This document shows positions 57,456 to 64,000 of a stretch of DNA of 64,000 nucleotides, piece by piece. Where the stretch lies: assembly GCA_963757115.1 (NCBI GenBank), contig CAVWQV010000003.1, forward strand, positions 23,023 through 87,022, read 5' to 3'. Numbering within the stretch: the first letter of the stretch is position 1; the number at the start of each line of letters is the position of its first letter. The notes beneath the pieces are model-generated. The model made no database searches. It was not told the origin of the DNA and saw only the letters and a list, made by a program, of their open reading frames with translations. The position numbers and the translations under genes are program-made. This DNA comes from CAVWQV01 sp963757115 (GTDB lineage: Bacteria > Pseudomonadota > Alphaproteobacteria > Acetobacterales > Acetobacteraceae).

Positions 57456-58616
57456 TTGGTACGTGACGTATTGATTATTGGTGGTGGGTTGTCGGGTGCC
57501 CTCGCCGCCGCCGTCCTGGGGCGCGCGGGTTTGGACGTCGTTGTCGTCGACCGGCATGCGGTCTACCCGCCTGACTTCCGTGCCGAGCAGTTGGTCGGCA
57601 AGCAGACCAAGATTTTGGCGCGGCTTGGTCTGCTCGAGGGAATTGTCGGGGGGAACCGGCCGGAGTCGAACGCGGCTGCGGCGTGCTACGGCAAGATCCT
57701 CAACCGGACGCATTCGCCGCACTACGGGCTTCGCTATGACGAGATCGTCAACGCGGCACGTTCCCTGGCCGTGCAGGCGAGCTTTGTTACCGGGCGGGTG
57801 GCGCGAGTAGTTGCCGGGCCGGATACTCAATCGGTTCACTTGGCGGACGACGACGTGCTTACTGCCCGGCTCGTCGTGGTTGCCACAGGCCCGAACTGTG
57901 ACGACCTGCTGGCGACCATGGGAATCGAACGGCGGATGCTGAGCGGCAACCACTCCATAACCTGCGGGTTCGACGTGGCCACGGGCTTCCGCGGCATCGT
58001 CGCGTATCAAGGCGAGCGCGCCGGCGACGGGATGGACTACCTGGTGTTCTTCCCGATGGGCAACGCGATGCGCGCGAACCTGTTCTGCTACCGCGATCTA
58101 GGCGATCCCTGGGTGAAACGGTTGAGGGAGGAGCCGAGGCACGCCCTGCTCGACGTCATGCCTGGGCTCGAGCGGGCGATCGGGCCGTTCGCCGTCAGCG
58201 GCAAGGTCCAGGTGCGGCCGAACTCGATCCAGCGCGCGGACGGTGCCGAGCAAAAGCCCGGCATCGTTCTGGTCGGGGACGCGTATCAAACGCCTTGCCC
58301 CTCGGTAGGAATGGGCGTCGTGCGCGCCTTGGCGGATGTCGAGGCGCTCAGCCGCTTGGTTCCGAGCTGGCTGTCCACTCCGGGGATGGGAGCGGAGAAA
58401 ATCCGCGAGTTCTATCGGGACCCGGAAAAGTCCGCGATCGATGCGGAAGCGCTGCGGACCGCGACGTATCGGCGGGCGCTCTGCACCGAAACAGGGTGGT
58501 CATGGCGCGCGCGAAGGGTCCGAATTTATTGCACGCACTGGGGACGGGCATTGCTGCAAGCGGTGCGCCGCGATCAGCCCGAAGCCGGGGGCGCTTTGGC
58601 GGAAACAGCCGCCTAG
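57456..58616 (+). CDS. FAD-dependent oxidoreductase (geranylgeranyl-reductase/UbiH-like fold)
   Basis: About 386 residues. The dinucleotide-binding motif VLIIGGGLSGALAAAVLG opens the protein, ARLVVVATGPN is the middle loop and VLVGDAYQTPCPSVGMGV is the second FAD motif, in which the Asp contacts ribityl. This is the PHBH-like monooxygenase/halogenase/reductase family; substrate unknown. I prefer the TTG at 57456, which puts VRDVLIIGGG at the N-terminus; in-frame upstream codons to 57375 are less convincing. It converges with the GNAT gene, overlapping by 4 bp. Confidence 0.85.
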   Translation: MVRDVLIIGGGLSGALAAAVLGRAGLDVVVVDRHAVYPPDFRAEQLVGKQTKILARLGLLEGIVGGNRPESNAAAACYGKILNRTHSPHYGLRYDEIVNAARSLAVQASFVTGRVARVVAGPDTQSVHLADDDVLTARLVVVATGPNCDDLLATMGIERRMLSGNHSITCGFDVATGFRGIVAYQGERAGDGMDYLVFFPMGNAMRANLFCYRDLGDPWVKRLREEPRHALLDVMPGLERAIGPFAVSGKVQVRPNSIQRADGAEQKPGIVLVGDAYQTPCPSVGMGVVRALADVEALSRLVPSWLSTPGMGAEKIREFYRDPEKSAIDAEALRTATYRRALCTETGWSWRARRVRIYCTHWGRALLQAVRRDQPEAGGALAETAA

Positions 58617-59161
58617 CCCGCCAATACTCGCGGCACAGGGTGCGTTGCACTAGGCCGGGGATGGACCCAGCGATGCACCACGTGACCACGCAAGGTAAGC
58701 GCGGCATCCCGGGTAGCGCCGAGTTTCTCAGCGACCCGGATCGAGCGTTCGTTGCCGGGGTCAATGAAGCTTGCCAGGGCGTTCCAATCGAAGGACGCGA
58801 ACGCCCAATCCCGCACCGCGCTCGCGGCCTCGGGTGCCAAGCCCTGGCCCCAATAGGCCGAGCCTAGCGAGTACGCGACCTCCGGTTCCGGCCAATCGAT
58901 CGGGTGCAGCACGCCCGCATGGCCGACCACGCGGTGAATGGAGGCCAGCTCGACCGCGAACACCCCGTAGCCGCGCAGCACCCATTGCCCATTCATCACC
59001 GCCATGCGGTCCCAGGTCTGCTCAGGGCTAAGCGTGCCGCCGATGAAACGGCCAACGGCGGGGTCGGCGCGGATCGGGGCGTAATCGGCTAAATCGCTGG
59101 CGCGGAACGCTCGCAATACCAGCCGGTTGCTGCTGAGGGTCGGGATGGCTAAGTCGGTCAC
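58613..59161 (-). CDS. GNAT family N-acetyltransferase (RimJ/RimL type)
   Basis: A 182-residue acetyltransferase: RLVLRAFRASDLADYAPI, the acetyl-CoA-binding stretch with AYWGQGLAPEAASAV (Q/RxxGxA type) and FIDPGNERSIRVAEKLG at the end of the fold. Members acetylate proteins or small amines. GTG 59161 fits the usual short N-terminus. It is divergent from the NTF2-like gene at 59229. Confidence 0.88.
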   Translation of the reverse strand: MTDLAIPTLSSNRLVLRAFRASDLADYAPIRADPAVGRFIGGTLSPEQTWDRMAVMNGQWVLRGYGVFAVELASIHRVVGHAGVLHPIDWPEPEVAYSLGSAYWGQGLAPEAASAVRDWAFASFDWNALASFIDPGNERSIRVAEKLGATRDAALTLRGHVVHRWVHPRPSATHPVPRVLAG

Positions 59162-59228
59162 GGTGGCGCTCCCATTGCTGGCGCGGACCCATCCGGGCCA
59201 AGCTGCGCCGGCGTCCTGGAGAACCATC

Positions 59229-59603
59229 ATGATCGACGATCTGTCCGCGATCGAGGCTGTGCTGCATGCCTACTTCGACGGGCTCTACGAGGGCGACGTA
59301 GCCAAGCTCGCGAAGGCGTTTCACCCGACGGCCGACCTGCGCAGCGTCGCGGCGGACGGTACGCTGACCGTGTTGCCACGGGCGGCTTGGTTCGAGGCAG
59401 TGCAGTCCCGGCCAGCACCCAAGAGCCGCGATTTGCCGCGCCATGACTGGGTGGTGACGATCGACCGCTCCGGTCCGGCCACCGCCTTCGCGAAGGTTCG
59501 CTGCGCCATTCCGCCGCGCTACTTCACCGATTACCTCACGCTGGCCCGGCTGAGCGAGGGGTGGGCGATCGTCGGCAAGACTTTCCACACCGATACGCAC
59601 TGA
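59229..59603 (+). CDS. NTF2-like (lumazine-binding-like) protein
   Basis: A 124-residue cone-fold protein: IEAVLHAYFDGLYEGDVAKL, AFHPTADLRSVAADG and a closing YLTLARLSEGWAIVGKTFH. This is the 'putative lumazine-binding' NTF2-like group, of unknown function, small-ligand binding presumed. ATG 59229 is clear. The MFS transporter gene begins immediately after the stop. Confidence 0.86.
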   Translation: MIDDLSAIEAVLHAYFDGLYEGDVAKLAKAFHPTADLRSVAADGTLTVLPRAAWFEAVQSRPAPKSRDLPRHDWVVTIDRSGPATAFAKVRCAIPPRYFTDYLTLARLSEGWAIVGKTFHTDTH

Positions 59604-59605
59604 TC

Positions 59606-60770
59606 CTGTCCCCGGCGATCGGGCGCCCCCGCCCCGCCGTCGCGCGGCGGGCGATAGCGGCCGTGTTTTGCGCAAGCGGGCTCGACATGGGGCTCTGGGC
59701 GTCACAGCTGCCCGCGCATCAAGGCCGCCCTTTTGCTGAGCGACGCTGGCCTTGCAGTGGTCGTGTTCTGCTTTGCGGTCGGCGCCATCGTCACCATGCC
59801 GTTGACCGGCGCGCTCGCGACCCGGCTCGGCGGCGTCCGGACCGTGCTGGCGAGCGGGATCGCGAGCGCCGTCGCCCTTGCAGTTCTCGCGCTGGCCGGC
59901 GACGTGCCGACCCTGCTCGCGGCGGCGTTGTTCGCCGGCATGGCGCTGGGTGGCCTCGATGTCGCGATGAACACGCAGGCGACCGTGGTGGAGCGGGCCT
60001 GCCGCCGGCCGATCATGTCCGGGATCCACGGCTGGTTCAGCCTAGGCGGGCTCGCCGGCGCGGCGGTCGGCGGCGCGCTCACCGGCGCTTCCTGGTCGAT
60101 TCGGGCGGTGCTGCTCGCCGCCGCCGCCGTCGATCTTCTGGCCACTCTCGCAGCCGCGCCGTTCCTCAGCGTTCCCAACGAACCGGCGGGCGGCCCCGGG
60201 CTTGCCTGGCCGCGTCGGGCGACGCTCGGCATCGGGCTGCTGTGCCTGCTCGCTTTTCTGATCGAAGGCGCGGTGTTCGACTGGACAAGCGTGTACATGC
60301 ACGAGGTCGCGGGCGCCTCGCTCGGATATGCCTCGGCCGGCTTCGGTGGTTTCTCGCTTGCCATGGCTGCGACCCGCTTCATCGGCGACGCCGTCACCCG
60401 TCGTTGGGGCCGGGCGCGCATCGTCGCTGTCGGCGGATTGCTCGTCGCGTTCGGGATTGGGCTCGGCACCGCGTTCCCGTATCCGCTCGCGGTCACGGCG
60501 GGGCTGACCTTGGCCGGGTTCGGCCAGGCTAATATCGTCCCATCACTGTTCAGCGCCGCGGGGCGCGTGCCGGGCGTCGCGCCGGGCGCCGGGGTCGCCA
60601 TGGTGGCGACGATAGGATACGGCGCGTTCCTGCTCGGCCCCCCGGCCATCGGCCTGCTTGCCGACGCGACGGGGCTGCAATCGGCGCTGCTGTTACCCGT
60701 GCTGTGCGCCCTGGCGATCGCCGGCGGCGCTCCGGTCGCGCTCCGGCGTTCAGCGCGCGACCAGGGCTGA
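59606..60770 (+). CDS. MFS transporter, one frameshift
   Basis: A 12-helix transporter of ~387 residues. The first frame gives AIAAVFCASGLDMGLWASQL (TM1); near 59725 a shift leads to LSDAGLAVVVFCFAVGAIV, the MFS loop ATRLGG and further helices, including SGIHGWFSLGGLAGAAVGG and LLCLLAFLIEGAVFDW, to ALRRSARDQG. The substrate is not predictable. The start is unclear: no ATG/GTG before the first helix; CTG 59606 follows the NTF2 stop. Its end overlaps the convergent PBP gene by 21 bp. Confidence 0.85.
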
Positions 60771-62549
60771 GGCAATCTCGTTGAATAGGTGTGCCGGCAG
60801 GCTGCCGCCGGTCACGCCGCGCATCGGCCGGTTGTCGTCGTTGCCGAGCCAGATGCCGATGGCCAAACCACCCACCCGACCGATGAACCATGCGTCGCGA
60901 TAATCCTGGGTGGTCCCGGTCTTGCCGGCGACGGCCTGGCCTGGCACCGCCGCCGCGCGCCCGCTGCCGCGCTCGACGACCGCGGTCAGCATTCGTTCCA
61001 TCATCGCCGCATGGGAGGGGTCGATGACGTGCCGTGGCAGCGCGTGACCGGTCGGCACCGGTTGCCCAACCGCGCGATAGCTCTCGATCGCATACGCGCC
61101 GAGACGGACTCCGCCATCGAAGAACGGCAGGTACGCGGCCGTGAGCTCGAGCAACCCGACCTCCGATGTTCCGAGTGCCAGCGAGGGATTTCGCGGGAAA
61201 TCCTCCGAAAGTCCCAGCCGGTTAGCCACGGCGGCGACGGCAGGCGGACCGCCCGCCTGTTGCTGCAACCGGATGGCGGCCGTGTTTACCGACTGCGCCA
61301 ATGCTTCCTCGACCGTGATCTCGCCAAGATACCGGTGCTCGAAATTGGCCGGGCTGTAATTGCCGACGCGCACAGGGGCGTCGAGCACCGTGTCATCCGG
61401 GCGCGCGCCCCGCTCGAGTGCCGCGAGCCAGACAAAAGGCTTGAACGACGATCCCGGCTGCCGGCGGGCGTCGACTGCGCGGTTGAAGCCACCCGCGCGG
61501 CTGTCGCGGCCGCCCACCATCGCCCGCACCGCGCCCGTAGCCGCGTCGAGGATCACCACCGCGCCCTGTCCAACACCAGCCTGTGACCCGGCGCTCTCGA
61601 GCAGGGCCGCAAGCCGCGTTTCGGCCACCGCTTGCATCCGGGGGTCGAGCGTGGTGCGCACCGTGGCGTCCTGGTCGCGCGGGATGACCGCTTGCGCCTG
61701 CTCGGCCGCCCACTCCGCGAACCAGCCGGACGCCCCGCCCGTCTGCGTCGTGAAGGCGATCTGTCCGGCGGCCCGTTGTGCCTCGGCCGCGCCGACCACC
61801 CCGGTTTCCACCATTGCGCCCAGGACTTCCCGGGCCCGCGCGGCCGCCGCGGCGGCGTTGGCCCGCGGGTTGAACCGCGAAGGCGCGCGCGGCAACCCGG
61901 CGAGGACCGCGGCTTGCCAAAGCGTGACGCGCCTGGCCGACACGCCGAAATCAAGTCGCGCGGCCGCGTCCACGCCCCAGGCGCCGGAGCCGAGGTAAAC
62001 CCGGTTCAGCCAAATCTCGAGGATCTGCTTCTTGCTGAAGCGCCGCTCCAGCCAGAGCGAAAGCAGCACCTCCTGCACCTTGCGCCGCAGGGTGCGCGCG
62101 TTGGTCAGGAACAAGGTCTTCGCGACCTGCTGCGTGATCGTCGAGCCGCCCTGTACCACGTGGCCGGCGCGCAGGTCGACCGTGAGCGCCCGTGCCATGC
62201 CGAGGAGGTCGAGGCTGCCATGCGCATAGAAGCGCCGGTCCTCCACCGCGATAGCGGCGGCCGGCAGATAGGGCGGCAGGTCGGCCAGGCGCAGCGGTTC
62301 GCCGACCAGGTCGCCGAACGTTGCGAAGGGATGGCCTGCTCGGTCCTCCAGGGTGAGGCCGGGCCGGCGCGAGGCGTCGAGCGCCGTTTCCGGACGAGGC
62401 AAATCCCAGGCGAACCACAGCAGCGCGACGGCCACCAGGAGGCCTGCCCAGATTGCTGCCAGCGCCGCCCATCGCAGCCATCGCCATCGGGAGACACGAG
62501 GACGGGACGCTGTTCGATCCTGGACCAGGGCTGGGGCGGCGCGGGGCAT
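60750..62549 (-). CDS. Bifunctional penicillin-binding protein, class A (transglycosylase/transpeptidase)
   Basis: A 599-residue murein synthase. TM anchor (WAALAAIWAGLLVAVALLW), a GT51 glycosyltransferase domain (catalytic Glu in AVEDRRFYAHGSLD, GGSTITQQVAKTLFL, RRKVQEVLLSLWLE) and a transpeptidase domain with SxxK in GSSFKPFVWL, SxN in QSVNTAA and KTG in AGKTGTTQDYRDAW. It lacks the extra OB domain of large PBP1a and resembles the short class A PBPs of Acetobacteraceae. ATG 62549 chosen; the upstream frame is not membrane-like. Divergent from the dehydrogenase at 62638. Confidence 0.94.
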   Translation of the reverse strand: MPRAAPALVQDRTASRPRVSRWRWLRWAALAAIWAGLLVAVALLWFAWDLPRPETALDASRRPGLTLEDRAGHPFATFGDLVGEPLRLADLPPYLPAAAIAVEDRRFYAHGSLDLLGMARALTVDLRAGHVVQGGSTITQQVAKTLFLTNARTLRRKVQEVLLSLWLERRFSKKQILEIWLNRVYLGSGAWGVDAAARLDFGVSARRVTLWQAAVLAGLPRAPSRFNPRANAAAAAARAREVLGAMVETGVVGAAEAQRAAGQIAFTTQTGGASGWFAEWAAEQAQAVIPRDQDATVRTTLDPRMQAVAETRLAALLESAGSQAGVGQGAVVILDAATGAVRAMVGGRDSRAGGFNRAVDARRQPGSSFKPFVWLAALERGARPDDTVLDAPVRVGNYSPANFEHRYLGEITVEEALAQSVNTAAIRLQQQAGGPPAVAAVANRLGLSEDFPRNPSLALGTSEVGLLELTAAYLPFFDGGVRLGAYAIESYRAVGQPVPTGHALPRHVIDPSHAAMMERMLTAVVERGSGRAAAVPGQAVAGKTGTTQDYRDAWFIGRVGGLAIGIWLGNDDNRPMRGVTGGSLPAHLFNEIASALVAR

Positions 62550-62637
62550 CCGCGCCGCTGATACCGGGCGGCTGGTTGCCGAGGCAATCGCCCTCGCACA
62601 GAGTGCCCCCACCGGGTGGCGGGGAGCGGAGAACGCG

Positions 62638-63544
62638 ATGGCGGGGTTGTTCGTTGACGCGACCGCGGAACTCGCAACGATCTTTGCTCGCGTGAGACGG
62701 CCCGACGATCCGCCAGTGGCGATCCACGAGCAGGATCATGTGGCACCGGACGAACTGCCCGGTCTGCTCGCCGGCCACAGCTACGTGCTCGTCGACCGGA
62801 CTCTTCTCCACGGAAATCATGCGCCGCTGCGCCGGGCTCCGGCACGTGGTCTTCCTCGGCACTGGCGCGCGCAGCTACATGGATCCGGACGCGCTGGCCG
62901 CCTTGGGGATCACGGTCCACACCATCAAGGGCTATGGCGACACCGCGGTCGCGGAGCACACGATCGCCCTGATGTGGGCCGCGGCCCGCGGCATCGCGGC
63001 GATGGACGGCGGAATGCGGCACGGGGCGTGGCTTCGGATCGAAGGGATGCAGCTCACCGGCAAGACGCTGGGCCTTGTGGGCTTCGGTGGGATCGCCGCC
63101 GAGGTCGCGCGGATCGCGCATGGCAGCGGGATGCGCGTGCTCGCCTGGAACCGCACACCGAAACCGGCGTCACACGTCACCTTCGCCAGGCTGGAAACCG
63201 TGCTGGCCGAAAGCCACGTCGTGTCGCTTCACTTGCTGCTGACGGATGAAACGCGCGGCATCCTGGGTGCCGAGCGGCTCGCCCTGCTGCGGCCCGGCGC
63301 CATCCTGGTCAACACCGCGCGGGGCGCGCTGGTGGACGAGAACGCGATGATAGCGGTGCTGCGCGAAGGCCGGCTCGGGCACGCGGCCCTCGACGTGTTC
63401 GACACCGAGCCCTTACCGGCCGATCATCTGCTCGCGACGATGCCGAACGTGACGCTTTCGGCGCACAGCGCGTTCCGCACCCCGGAGGCGAGTGAAACGC
63501 TGCTCCGCCGGGCACTCGACATCGCCAAACGCGTCGCGGACTAA
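62638..63544 (+). CDS. D-2-hydroxyacid dehydrogenase, one frameshift
   Basis: About 301 residues. The N-terminal half-domain is in the first frame (MAGLFVDATAELATIFARV); near 62820 a shift leads to GLRHVVFLGTGARSYM and the NAD domain GLVGFGGIAAEVARIAHGSG, catalytic Arg in VNTARGALVDENAM, Glu in FDTEPLPADH and His in LSAHSAFRTPEAS. Related enzymes reduce 2-ketoacids to D-hydroxyacids or oxidise phosphoglycerate. It precedes the tRNA-Leu gene by 46 bp. Confidence 0.88.
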
Positions 63545-63590
63545 TCGGCCTCGCTCGCGGCCTCCGTTTATGGCAACAACGCGGGCGTGT

Positions 63591-63890
63591 GCGGGCGTGG
63601 CGGAATGGCAGACGCAGCAGACTTCGTTGGAGTGCCCGGGGGGAAATCCCCGGAGTAGAACCGCTCAAAGTCGGGGAAAGCTAACGGCCTCAGGCCCAGG
63701 CCAATCCCGAGCCAAGCCCCGGCAGGGGAAGGTGTAGAGACTAGACGGGCGGCGCCTAAGCCCCGGAGCAGGCGGGGACGGCGAAGGGATAGTCCAGACC
63801 ACGAACGCCGTTCGGCGGCGGCGAAAGCCGAAGTGGTACGAAAATCTGCATCCTCAGGGAGTGCGGGTTCGAGTCCCGCCGTCCGCACCA
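63591..63890 (+). tRNA. tRNA-Leu (UAA) interrupted by a group I intron
   Basis: Exons 63591-63624 and 63841-63890 form an 84-nt tRNA. Acceptor GCGGGCG pairs with CGTCCGC, followed by encoded ACCA; the D arm starts TGGCGGAATGGCAGACGCA; anticodon stem GCAGA/TCTGC encloses loop CTTAAAA after joining, giving anticodon UAA; a short class II variable arm (ATCCTCAGGGAG) and T arm GCGGGTTCGAGTCCCGC follow. No continuous tRNA exists without removing 63625-63840, so splicing is needed. The copy is complete and has no visible defects. Confidence 0.93.
63625..63840 (+). ncRNA. Group I intron in the tRNA-Leu(UAA) anticodon loop, 216 nt
   Basis: The intron lies between U34 and A35. P1: exon ACUU pairs with internal guide GAGU (63631-63634), leaving the conserved U.G at the 5' splice site. 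P4: TCGGG (63671-63675) pairs with CCCGA (63706-63710). P7: GACTA (63739-63743) pairs with TAGTC (63790-63794) inside the S-type element GGGATAGTCC. The last intron base is G. Elements P, Q, R and S occur in order, the layout of small tRNA introns (group IC3). There is no room for a homing endonuclease ORF. Confidence 0.9.
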
Positions 63891-64000
63891 AGGGCTGACC
63901 ACGCGCCCGCGCGCCGAGCGCAAAGTGCTGGCCTCGTCGCTTTACGGCTCGGCGTGCCGGTCGACGGTGGCACTCGGACTTATCCGGCTTGGCACTAGGT
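63891..64000. other. Right-hand end, no feature seen
   Basis: About 110 bp after the tRNA with no gene, clear terminator or repeat that I can support. Confidence 0.5.

Noticed and set aside
59028..60029. Minus-strand open frame of 333 codons across the NTF2 and MFS genes
   Set aside because: Composition is that of a GC-rich shadow; it crosses real genes on the other strand.
61632..62561. Long open frame antisense to the penicillin-binding protein gene
   Set aside because: Arg/His-rich composition with no domain; the opposite strand carries all catalytic PBP motifs.
63591..63890. tRNA-Leu as a prophage or island attachment site
   Set aside because: No integrase gene or 3'-end duplication of the tRNA was seen in the window.
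1..64000. CRISPR arrays, rRNA operons, prophage modules
   Set aside because: No regularly spaced repeats, rRNA-like sequence or phage structural genes were found on reading both strands.

Overview
This is a high-GC alphaproteobacterial chromosome segment. The run rplU-rpmA-obgE-proB-proA-nadD-rsfS-rlmH-gpmI-envC-ctpA-(divergent polysaccharide deacetylase)-rppH at 39-51 kb, and the helicase-S4 protein-fdxA-carD run at the left edge, suggest a Rhodospirillales/Acetobacteraceae-type bacterium. That placement is inference from gene order and composition; there is no rRNA in the window.

Layout. 1-3.9 kb: RNA/stress core (3' half of a helicase, S4 RNA-binding protein, 7Fe ferredoxin, CarD). 3.9-7 kb (minus): pepA-holC-dipeptidase. 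7-16.6 kb: Sua5, a FAD-linked 2-hydroxyacid dehydrogenase, a D-serine dehydratase/D-threonine aldolase-like enzyme, threonine synthase, an M20 hydrolase, xseA, purD and a VOC protein. 16.7-21.9 kb: a TetR regulator divergent from a two-gene RND efflux operon. 22-39 kb is the accessory region: insertion sequence remnants, a truncated acyl-CoA synthetase, a GAF histidine kinase, a BamE-like lipoprotein, a short LOV photoreceptor protein, a zinc-ribbon/cyclase/ATPase/TPR protein, an amidase, a serine hydrolase gene split by an IS256-type element, and one intact IS3-type element. 39.3-51.2 kb: the ribosome/proline/NAD/cell-envelope core. 51.2-63.5 kb: a dienelactone hydrolase-NTF2 fusion, a hybrid histidine kinase, EcsC, a MetX-like hydrolase, a flavoprotein, GNAT, NTF2, an MFS transporter, a bifunctional PBP and a D-2-hydroxyacid dehydrogenase.

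The most striking item is at the right end (63591-63890). It is a tRNA-Leu(UAA) gene whose anticodon is split after U34 by a 216-nt insert with recognisable group I intron core pairings (P4 and P7), a U.G pair at the 5' splice site and a terminal G. Once it is removed, a normal 84-nt tRNA with encoded CCA remains. Group I introns at exactly this site are the classic cyanobacterial arrangement; finding one in an alphaproteobacterial context deserves follow-up.

A general caution: more than twenty genes change reading frame by a single base, including essential ones (obgE, gpmI, sua5). The worst stretch is 40.5-43.2 kb. This looks like indel error in the underlying sequence, not mass pseudogenisation, so I annotate these as single genes spanning both frames and give the approximate break point. 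In the 22-36 kb accessory region, truncation and insertion indicate that several genes are genuinely decayed.
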